A stretch of DNA of 13,303 nucleotides from Leucogyrophana mollusca (taxonomy: Eukaryota; Basidiomycota; Agaricomycetes; Boletales): the NCBI GenBank assembly GCA_021014945.1, contig MU266807.1, positions 1 through 13,303 on the forward strand, read 5' to 3'. The number at the start of each line of letters is the position of its first letter. Position 1 is the stretch's first letter. The notes beneath the pieces were generated by a model that worked only from the letters and a program-made list of their open reading frames with translations, was not told the origin of the DNA and made no database searches. Shown here piece by piece: positions 1 through 7,641 of this stretch. Made by a program: the position numbers and the translations under genes.

Positions 1-11
1 TCGCTTCCTAC

Positions 12-592
12 CTTTGTCTGGAAGACCTCTACAGCAGAGTCTGCACCGACCTTGCGTGCATCTCCCACGAGTGGTTTCCGGTGGTTGACGAGGTAAACGT
101 ATAAAACGGATGGGTCAGACGATGAAATTACGACATCCATGCCATGGACGTTTATTCCCCTGGGCGAGTGGAAACCGGACAACTTTAGGCGTTGGATTTT
201 TTCCGTCTTGGGGTCGTACGTGGCAACGTAATCCTCTTGGGACATGCCCGACGAATTGAGGCGATCGAGAGCGGGAGTCCAAAACGTGCGGCTTTGGGGC
301 GTTGAACATGCGAGGTAGAGGACACCGGAGGGCTGGTGTAGAACAGTCTCTGTTATTGGTATTCCATATGAGCAACTAGAACGAGACAACGAACGCAAAA
401 ATCGAGAGCAAAAAAGAAAGAAAACTGACTCTCGCATGCCTGGAGATCGGGTACAGTCTTGCATTTCTGGTTATTGATCGATTCGAACGTGCGACCCCAC
501 CCTCCAGCAATTAAGATGGGCCTGAGGTTCAGATACAGTCCCCCAGCTATGGCTGCGACGAGCACAGCGACGTTCGTGAGGATTCGAAGCAT
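12..592 (-). CDS. Paraoxonase/arylesterase-like protein, 5' part (gene continues off the left edge)
   Basis: Two exons are visible on the minus strand: 592-430 and 349-12. The intron 429-350 runs gtcagt...aacag. A second donor (gtaggaag) starts at 11, so the rest of the gene lies outside the window. The start at 592 gives a hydrophobic N-terminus (MLRILTNVAVLVAAIAGGLY), probably a signal anchor or secretion signal. After it come GRTFESINNQKC, then LHQPSGVLYLACS, GFHSPRGINVHGMDVV and VYLVNHRKP. The HxPRGINVHG and VNH segments are typical of the six-bladed beta-propeller serum paraoxonase/arylesterase family, calcium-dependent esterases and lactonases. About 167 residues are present, roughly the first half by comparison with the usual family length. 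The substrate cannot be told. A gluconolactonase/SMP-30-type propeller is the main alternative. No strong TATA box was seen; a TATTTA-like stretch lies near 642-650. Confidence 0.85.
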
Positions 593-724
593 GATGGGTG
601 CGAAGCCTTGAATTCGATAGCTCGCGCCATGAATGGCAGACTAAATAGGGCACAGGTGGCGTCAAGACCCGCAGCATCGATATTAGCATAGTTCGTGGGA
701 GTTGGCCACAGGAAGACTATGCTC

Positions 725-751
725 GACAGCCGCTGTCAGCGGCTGTCAGCG
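725..751. repeat. Tandem plus inverted GCTGTC cluster
   Basis: The 10-mer GCTGTCAGCG occurs twice in perfect tandem (732-741 and 742-751). Just left of it, GACAGC (725-730) is the inverse of GCTGTC, one base away. The result is three copies of one hexamer, one inverted and two direct, in 27 bp. It lies about 135 bp upstream of the arylesterase start. It could be a binding site array for a dimeric regulator; no factor can be named. Confidence 0.6.
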
Positions 752-1367
752 GGAGACAACAGCTGAGGCAAACCGAGGCCAATTCCAGTTCCGCGATATT
801 GTGACGTCCATCATCCCTGATCATGAGGCTCTTTTTCATGACTCAGGGCGGGGCGGGACATACTAACCTCAGTGGTCGGGCATTTGAAAGGACCGTGCCC
901 TATCCACTGCCACACGATGAGACCGTGACAACGATGAACCCATCGTAAAAGATTTCAGCAAACTTCGGCAGGTTTGATCTCATTTTTCGCATCAGTCGGG
1001 GTAGGAGAACTTGCTCACATTTTGGGTAACTTCGGTGCCCATTGCGCAATCAAGACACCCTTCTCGAGTTATTGTGCCGGCGCCAAGTTCATGCTGCCCT
1101 CTACCTTGGCTCATGACATCCGCGTCACTTTAGCACCGCGACCCCTCATCAGAGAGCAGTTTCTCGATGCCCAAGTGTCCTCGACATGTCTGAGGCAACA
1201 GCGAGTCAATTTGAAGGTCACCAGGTATATTAGTATGACCGTTGGACTCCGTTGGACCACCACTGACATGTCCGAGATAATTTCTACAACCCGTGATATC
1301 TGGTGAGCAATACCAGTGGATGGACTCTCCTCTGCGGGTGCCAGCTCGGACAAACGGCTGATGGGTG

Positions 1368-1379
1368 CTTATCGATAAG
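1368..1379. promoter_or_regulatory. GATA-factor palindrome with a nearby third site
   Basis: CTTATCGATAAG is a perfect 12-bp palindrome holding two back-to-back GATAAG cores. A third core (CTTATC, minus-strand GATAAG) sits at 1409-1414. The fungal GATA-factor consensus is HGATAR. The cluster lies about 230-270 bp upstream of the antiporter start, so regulation of that gene by a nitrogen, iron or light type GATA factor is a reasonable inference, but not shown. Confidence 0.45.
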
Positions 1380-1490
1380 TTAATTCGAGTTACTGAGTCC
1401 ACGTTGGCTTATCGGGCCAACCATGCTTCAAGCGCTCACAACGGCAACCCCACAGCTGCCACAATAGGCCCACCAGATATGAGTCCATAC

Positions 1491-1502
1491 AATCACGTGA
1501 TT
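1491..1502. promoter_or_regulatory. CACGTG E-box palindrome
   Basis: AATCACGTGATT is a perfect 12-bp palindrome centred on CACGTG, the core bound by bHLH factors such as Cbf1/Pho4/USF types. It ends 14 bp before the TATA box of the Na+/H+ antiporter gene. The extended symmetry and the position argue for function. Confidence 0.55.
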
Positions 1503-1516
1503 CAGGGAAGGCCGAA

Positions 1517-1522
1517 TATAAA
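1517..1522 (+). promoter_or_regulatory. TATA box of the Na+/H+ antiporter gene
   Basis: A consensus TATAAA lies 120 bp before the ATG at 1642. This would place the transcription start near 1545-1555 and give a 5' UTR of about 90 nt. The stretch after it is pyrimidine-rich, as is common around fungal start sites. Confidence 0.6.
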
Positions 1523-1641
1523 CCTGCAGGGCGGCTAGTACTTACTCTCGAGTCTCACAACATTATCTCGCTGCTGCCGCATTCCTGCTCGCATACTGGA
1601 ATTCTCACAAAAAATCATCTACGCCAGAAATTCTCCATAGC

Positions 1642-4075
1642 ATGGGGTTCGATTTGGAGTTATTGCAAGTCCGTTCTGAGCTCACTCAGCCTTATTCACC
1701 ACAAACTCGTTTCATCAGGTTTCGGCGCCAGGTTTGGCGTACATTTGCCTGGGCGGTTTCGTAGTGCTAGTACGTCCTTACTTTCATGCCTCGATGGTGC
1801 TTCCCTTTGCATCAGGATTCTTCGGAGCCGGTCTCATCAACCTATCTTATCATGCCTGGGCCACCTTTCCTTGTAAAGCAATGTGCTGATGGGGTGATCG
1901 ACCCAGTTCTCTATGGTTTCTCTGCTGGTGAAGGAAACGGTACGTATGAATTGCAATGATGTGAAAACTTCACCAAGGGATACTTTAATAGCTTTATATC
2001 AACGAAGTCGTCCTTGGGACTGGCTTTGGTGTTCTGATGGGCCCTTACGTCGCTGGCATATTCGACCCTCGATCGTGGGGTTCCGGAGAGAACATAATCA
2101 CACTCGAAGTCATGAGAGTGGTCCTAGCGACCGGGTTATTTGCCGTCGGAGTCGAGCTACCGTGTGCGTACATGAAAGACCACGCCAAAAGTCTCTTGAT
2201 CATGGTGGTGCCGACCATGGCCTTTGGTTGGGGCGTAGTAGCCTGTAAGTTTCCGCTGGAGTATGTGTGTCCTTTGTTCATGGTTGCGTACAGTGGTCAT
2301 ATGTGGCTTGTTTCCGAGCCTGAACTTTATCTCTGGACTATGCATCGCTGCATGTCTTACACCTACCGATCCGGTCACCTGCGCTGCTATTACCCGTGCG
2401 TTACAACTCAGTTATCTGGACATTCCGGTGAGCTCACTGAATCAACGTTGCTATAGGTGGAAAGTTCGCCACAAAACATGTCCCTGTGAACATCCGTCGC
2501 ATTCTCTCCGCAGAGTCTGCGGCCAATGACGGTTTGGCCTATCCTTTCCTTAGTATCTCTATATATCTTACTGTCGAAACATCGACACGCGTTGCGATTG
2601 GCAAGTGGTTCCTCGTTGGGTGGCTATGTAAGTGCGTTCTCTATTGCTTACGCGTCGATTCTTACATGACGTCATTCAGATGAAGTCATCTTGGGTACCG
2701 TGCTGGGAGCGGTCTTAGGTAGGTAGGCGCTGCTATCCGGAAGAGGTCAGACATGGTAACTACTGAACATAGGGATGCTCTTTTCGACTTTGATGAAGCT
2801 ATCTCATCGGAAAGGATTCATCGATCGTGAATCCTACGTCGCTCAGTATCTGGCCCTGTCCATCTTTACTATTGGGGTCGCAAGTACCATAGGCGCTGAT
2901 GACCTCCTCGCTGCCTTCGCAGCAGGTGCGTGCTTGTTTCCCCTCAAACATATTCTCATGTAATAATACACCTCCTAGGTTGCGCGATATCATGGGATGG
3001 ACACTTCAATGCCCAAACCGAGGACGACACATTCGCTTCCGTCATCGACTACGTGCTGAACTGTGCCTGCTTTATATACATCGGCGCTTGGCTTCCTTTC
3101 AGCAGTTACGACTCTCCCGAGTTCGGAATCAACCCCGGACGGTTGATGGCACTACTTATTGCCATCCTCGTCCTGAGGCGGATACCCCCGCTACTTCTTC
3201 TCTACAAGCTAGTTCCGGAGATCACAACATGGCGAGAGGCGCTTTTCTCAGGACATTTTGGTAAGGCGGAGCGGCGGTTTGTGTGAGTGGATGCTTGCTG
3301 ACTCTCGAGCACCTTGCAGGTCCAGTATGTTAGCCTTGGCTTGGATGTTGTTAGATACTAACTATTGCAGATGGGAGTCAGTGCAGTTTTCGTCTCGGCT
3401 TTGGCACTTACACGCCTACCGGCTCCTCAAAGCCCCCCGGCTGACCAGGCAGAGCTCCTTGCCGCGACCATACAGATTATCGTCTCCTTTGTTGTCCTGG
3501 GATCGATCGTCATCCGTAAGCACAATCCCCAGGACCGACAGCATGTCTCACTCCGACCTTTACACCCTATAGATGGTCTCTCTATTCCCTTCTTCTCCTT
3601 CGGGCGCGGGGTGCACTCGCGCACAGTCTCACTCTCCTACACCTGGACCTCGCGCACGCGCATGACTCCGGATTGGGTGTTGTGGGCCCGCAGGCCCGAG
3701 GTCGGTGTGTCTGAGTCGATGGTCGCGGATGTGGAAACTGGAACCAGAAATACAGTTGTGAAATCCGGGGTGAGCTCACCGGTCGACGCCGTCGTCGACC
3801 ATGTCGGTATCGCGGAGCGGGAAGATGAGTACCCGTCGCTGTCGAGGCGAAGGTCGCCAGAGGCCGTGAGGAGGCTTTCGGTAGATGTCGTTGAGGTGAG
3901 TGCCTTCCCCTTCAGTCCCCGATGGGAAACGTTGAACCAGTGTGCTTCTTAGGCAGAGAATGCTATCGGCATCCGTGAGGAGGTGCGTGAGCATCACGGT
4001 CAAGGTTTGGACATCGGGAACGATCCGGGGGCGGAGGTGCCGTCTAGAGCGGTCCGCTTCCCCTCCATTCAATAA
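1642..4075 (+). CDS. Plasma-membrane Na+/H+ antiporter, Nha1/Sod2 type
   Basis: Thirteen exons: 1642-1668, 1719-1769, 1907-1939, 1992-2244, 2294-2395, 2457-2627, 2680-2718, 2773-2925, 2979-3260, 3320-3324, 3371-3515, 3573-3895, 3953-4075. They total 1707 nt, giving 568 residues. The family (CPA1, fungal Nha1/Sod2) exports Na+, Li+ and often K+ in exchange for protons and sets salt tolerance and cytosolic pH. Diagnostic segments: FGVLMGPYVAGIFDPRSW near 50; TPTDPV with D147-P148; AESAANDGLAYPF with N179-D180; IDRESY with D243; GADDLLAAFAAG with D268-D269 (acidic residues of the kind needed for Sod2 transport); SWDGHFNAQTEDDTF; HFGPMGVSAVF. Around 12 hydrophobic segments fill the first 430 residues. 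The hydrophilic tail (about 140 residues) is short beside yeast Nha1 and close to Sod2. Exon 10 is only 5 nt. The donor after exon 5 (gtgcgt) gives ITRGKF at a spot that is usually Gly-rich and is the least certain junction. Confidence 0.93.
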
Positions 4076-4181
4076 CATCTATGGCTCGTCCTTTCTGGAC
4101 TTGAATCTCTTCACGAATCGCACGACTCCCCCATGAACTCCCTCATATACCTACACCTATTCCTCTTCACGTCTACCCAGC

Positions 4182-4228
4182 AGATATCAAGTACCTCAAT
4201 ACACGCAGGGAATATCAGCTTGATATCT
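4182..4228. repeat. Perfect 10-bp inverted repeat in the convergent 3' region
   Basis: AGATATCAAG (4182-4191) and CTTGATATCT (4219-4228) are exact reverse complements, separated by 27 nt. In RNA either strand could fold into a 10-bp stem. It abuts the minus-strand AATAAA, so a role in 3' end formation is possible; chance cannot be excluded for AT-rich arms. Confidence 0.5.
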
Positions 4229-4233
4229 TTTAT
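4228..4233 (-). terminator. Polyadenylation signal AATAAA for the minus-strand NPF gene
   Basis: The plus strand reads tttatt, which is AATAAA on the minus strand, about 200 nt beyond the stop codon at 4431. It is the canonical hexamer in an AT-rich setting, but fungal poly(A) signals are loose. Confidence 0.35.
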
Positions 4234-4430
4234 TACAATGTTCGAGTGACGAGCAAGTGCAGTGATCAAAAGCAAAGGGTAATAAACGCCGGGGTATGAA
4301 TGTGAAGTGTCCGAACACCGAGTCTACTACCTGTAGCGAAGGTCCCAAGTGTGTGTGTGGGATGTAATGGCAAATAACACTGACAGAGATATACTTTACT
4401 GGCTGCGCTGTATGTATAGATAGACGGCAT

Positions 4431-5514
4431 TTATTCAAACGGATTTGTTCGCCCGGCCTGGACAAGAGGTTTAGGGTTTCTCAAGAGCTGAAGGGAAGGA
4501 AATTGACTGACCTGGTTGTCCCCACCCCGATCCGGACCTTCGCTACAACCGCAAAGCCAATCATGCCACCACCTGACCTCCGGTTCCGGATGCGGTGGCT
4601 CTAAACTGGGCGGACTAAGTGTGGGGGCGGGAGTCGGCTTGAGTGGAGTCCTACCATGCATGGGAGGTGGAGTCAGAGGCGGAGGGAGTCCAAGTGGTCG
4701 GGGTGGTGAAACGAGCGTTGACGGAGACACCGTGGCTGGTTGCTTATCCTCCGACTGTGGTTCAAGACGGGTAAATGAATGTGAGGGAATCGCCGACTCC
4801 CCCATAACCGCAGTCTGCTGAAAAGAATCGGCGAAGGGTGATAGTGATTGGATGGAATCGGATGGGTGGAGGAAGGGGTTCTGTGATGAGCTTTGCTCGA
4901 GCTCGGAGGGGCTGGGTGAGTGGGTGTAGGCCGCGGGTGGACTTTGGTCGATGTCGTCTAGTGGCACGACGTCGACTGAGTCGCGCGACTTGAGAGCTCT
5001 GTGGTCTCCCAGACCACTCCCTGATGGCCGGTGTGATTTCCTTCGTGATAGCAGAAGGCTCGCTCGGCGTGTTACACCAGCTAATATCGACCCGCCCGCA
5101 GCATTCTGCGCCGACTCGCGGGCAGCTTTCCGGCGCTGTCTTTCTGCCAACTCCCAGCGCCTTAGATTCTATTATTATTTCATACAATCCGCGCATTGTA
5201 AGAAATGTGGAGCGGCGAGGAAAAAGAGACGAACAAACCTCTTCGACCCGTCGCGTTTCGGCTACTTCGTCGCTCGTGGGTGGGTATTCCGCTGACCCAT
5301 TTGTGTCGACGGCTTCCTCGTCGTCGTAAGGATCGTCCAGCTGCTTTCCCTTTCCCTTGTCGGTGCTCGCTGGAGAATGTCCCTCAGTGTTGAGATCATC
5401 TTGTTCAGTCCAAGCCTGGGCTCGGCTGAGGTCTTCTTCCGACGTGGGTGATGGCGGTAAAGAGGTTAGAATCTGAGGCATCGTTCCCTTGTCCTTTGGC
5501 GCAAGAGAGCTCAT
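4431..5514 (-). CDS. Disordered protein with two NPF motifs and a conserved WWHDWLCGC...NPFE tail; function unknown
   Basis: Three exons on the minus strand: 5514-5239, 5168-4512 and 4457-4431, coding 319 residues. The start is the first ATG in frame; the frame is open further upstream but without an ATG. Introns run gtttgt...aatag and gtcagt...tccag, both phase 0. The first third is acidic and Ser/Pro-rich. Residues about 84-115 (ETRRVEENLRRWELAERQRR and on) form a charged, probably helical stretch, followed by a basic region (SRRKSHRPSG). The centre is proline-rich (LPPPLTPPP). The tail has WWHDWLCGCSEG (292-303) and ends in TNPFE. From memory, this tail recurs in unnamed basidiomycete proteins. 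NPF occurs at 189-191 and 316-318; NPF tripeptides bind EH domains of endocytic adaptors (Eps15/Ede1/Pan1 families). The CGC pair could be lipid-modified. A role as an endocytic or membrane-trafficking adaptor is inference only. Confidence 0.8.
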
Positions 5515-6023
5515 TATGAGGTCTCGTCGCCGTCGTCGTTGTTGGAGTGGGAAAGGTTCCGAGTAGGATTGGTGCGAAGTCCCAGAGCCCAAACGCGTGG
5601 ATTACTGACGCAGCTTCCAAGTAAAGCGACTGCGACAGGTTTTAACCAATGTAGTACCGTACTATTAGTAGCTCTATGGTGATGCTACCAGATAACTCCA
5701 ATACTTTTACTTGTGAACTGTACTCTAATAATGCATAAACCTCAGTCAATTGTCCCTTGGAATATACGTTAGTCCCACCCTCGTAACATCGTTGCCGAGT
5801 GCAGCCTCGAACACAGTAAATTTAGCTGCTGCATCATTCTGATCACAGCGTGCGTAATTCCATCCGCCTCGCAGGCGACACAGCCAATTATCAACGTCCG
5901 TTTCTAAGTATAAGGAGATGGTGATATAAGATGGGAAAGCGATCTTGGTTAGTCCGTGGGTGTAAAAAAAGGTCATCAGCAACATATAAGTAAGAGACTG
6001 CTCTCCTCGCAGCCCCCTCCTGC
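5515..6023. other. Intergenic: 3' UTR of the cysteine-rich gene and promoter of the NPF gene
   Basis: About 500 bp between two genes transcribed in the same (minus) direction. The open frame at 5746-5985 (minus) shows no recognisable motif, splice context or promoter. No clear TATA box or AATAAA on the minus strand was found. Confidence 0.4.
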
Positions 6024-7397
6024 CTACCCCCGTGTCCCCTGCATCACAATCCCTTCATCATATAGGCTTCCCTCATCAGAGAAATGCTGGCGAAGACCAC
6101 TCGCTTTGTTTACCGAGTGCTGAAGGATAGGAGCTGCTGATTCCTCAGAATTCGCGCGGCTGTACATCGTGCTTCGATTGCTATTGCCCTGACCAGGGAG
6201 AGACAAGATGGAGGCGCGCGCAGTCTCCCGCATTTGCATGATATTTTGTCGGAATGCGTTCTAAAGCCGCCAGAAGTCAGTCGAACGACGGTGCGCAGCA
6301 CCCATGGAACACTTACCTGCTCACGCCAGTATTGGAGACGTTTTTCTCGCTCCACGTCACGTTGGCGTCGGTGTAGGATAAACAAGGTAATCAAGGTAGC
6401 AAACATGCCTGTGGGCGAGCTTCGGTGTCATGTCTCAAACCTGGGACCAAAACATACCTCCGAAAATACCAATGCCGACGACAACATATAGCCATATGCC
6501 GAAGTGGTTTGGTGAGTCTGCACTCTCCCCACACACGCCATTATTTTGGCAGTTAAAGGTTTGACATCTGAGCTTCAGGGTCAACACCGGTGCCCGATAA
6601 TGCCGTCACTATCCAAGTCACTTACTGCTTGTCGGCATCGCAAGACTCCCCAATGGCCCTTGATTGCATGCACACTAGCTGTTGAGAATCGCAGTACAAG
6701 CCGACGACGCAGTTGCCGCTGCGAAGAAAGTGAGCAATAGTCATCGTAATGCGGGACGAGGCCTTGGTTACCGAGATACGACGTCGATGAACTCGTTGGA
6801 ACCGGCGTACGCTATGTAGGCAGTGTTCTCGACGGTGCATGCATTTCCGGCAGTCACATTCGCCCACCTAAAAACAACCATCAATCACAGTTCCCGATGG
6901 CCGCAGTGTCGACCCACATGCAGACATTGTTCAGGCACACGGATCCGTTAACGTTGCGACCATAATATGAGGTATCTGCCAGCTCCTGATAGTTCGGTGG
7001 TGGTTGGCATTGGTCTACAAGACACCATAAGGACGACGATGCCATTTCAGCATAAATGGCGCTCACCATCGCGGTTAAGCTGACATGGACTACCAACTGC
7101 CAGGAGGGCTTGGCAAGCGTCACCTTCATCGGGACAGAACTGTCCACTCGGGCATTTATCCGGGAGTGTAGCATTCGATGCATATCCAAACGGGTACTGG
7201 TCTTTCCTACAGCCCTTGAGCTCGCAGATCCCAGCGCCCGAACAGTACGTCTGCGTGTCACAGTCGCTATAAAATTGATAGGTTCCAATCTGTAGACGGT
7301 TGTCGCCGGCGGTGCAGTTCTGGCCTTTGCTCTGGCTACCGGCCTCGACGAGGATATACCAAGAAGAAAAAACGAGCGTGAAGGGGAGGAATAGCAT
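6024..7397 (-). CDS. Cysteine-rich type I single-pass membrane protein, function unknown
   Basis: Seven exons on the minus strand: 7397-7067, 7014-6918, 6867-6772, 6718-6626, 6567-6458, 6408-6317, 6260-6024; 1056 nt, 351 residues. A hydrophobic signal peptide (residues 1 to about 19, ending IL-VEAG) leads into an ectodomain with 20 cysteines (28, 46, 52, 58, 63, 82, 88, 95, 105, 113, 137, 142, 153, 178, 184, 191, 201, 207, 212, 218). The even number fits ten disulphides. Four N-glycosylation sequons are present (27, 75, 133, 146). One membrane span covers about 228-256 (FGIWLYVVVGIGIFGG and on), followed by a basic stop-transfer patch (HRRQRDVEREKR) and a Ser-rich cytosolic tail of about 95 residues. 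The layout is receptor-like or wall-sensor-like. I recall similar unnamed proteins in other basidiomycetes, but no named domain is recognisable. The donor of exon 2 is gtgggt, chosen to keep CMWANVT in frame. Confidence 0.85.
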
Positions 7398-7641
7398 GAT
7401 GGGCTATGGCAAACGGGTGAGGGGGAGCGACGTAGGTACAAAGGATAATAAAAGGTCAGCTGTGACCCTGTCACACATATACCGCGATACATCCGAAAGC
7501 GGTACTTCAATTTCGAGGTGGTCCGAATATCGTCGGAGCGCGCTCTGTGCGGGCGGGTAGCTAACGGGTGCTTCTGGCTTGCTTATGATTCAATTGAAAG
7601 AATGCCTGATAACGCAAAAAAGTGGGAGATAGAGAGGCTAT
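7398..7641. other. Short spacer between SSL1 and the cysteine-rich gene
   Basis: These 244 bp hold the 3' UTR of SSL1 and the promoter of the cysteine-rich gene, both on the minus strand. No clear TATA box was seen; the minus strand has a T-rich ttttattat stretch near 7445-7455, about 50 bp before the ATG. Confidence 0.4.

Larger units (their letters stand above)
593..1641. other. Divergent intergenic/promoter region
   Basis: This kilobase separates the minus-strand arylesterase start (592) from the plus-strand antiporter start (1642). No coding sequence is convincing: the longest open frame (974-1306, plus) matches nothing I recognise and lacks a promoter or splice context. The stretch holds a tandem/inverted GCTGTC cluster (725-751), a TGACGTCC half-CRE-like site (802-809), a TGACTCA site (839-845) beside a GC box (846-857), two GCCAAG-type hexamers in opposite orientation (1082-1087 and 1105-1110), a GATA palindrome, a CACGTG palindrome and a TATA box. 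Short motifs such as GCCAAG can occur by chance. Confidence 0.6.
4076..4430. other. Convergent 3' UTR region
   Basis: The stretch lies between the stop codons of the plus-strand antiporter (4075) and the minus-strand NPF protein (4431). A plus-strand AATAAA is at 4281-4286. A minus-strand AATAAA is at 4233-4228, about 200 nt after the minus gene's stop. Used together, these signals would make the two mRNAs overlap antisense at their 3' ends. No coding sequence was recognised. Confidence 0.5.

Noticed and set aside
974..1306. 110-residue plus-strand open frame in the divergent promoter region
   Set aside because: No recognisable motif, no TATA box or splice context, and it overlaps several other equally long frames on the opposite strand.
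2037..2456. Single long antiporter exon reading through 2244
   Set aside because: Family conservation is lost after 2244, where a consensus gtaagt donor lies; the conserved sequence resumes after the acceptor at 2293.
4516..4821. Gly/Ser-rich plus-strand open frame
   Set aside because: It is the antisense shadow of the proline-rich part of the NPF-motif gene.
5746..5985. 79-residue minus-strand open frame
   Set aside because: It lies in the 3' UTR/intergenic stretch, has no family resemblance and no supporting signals.
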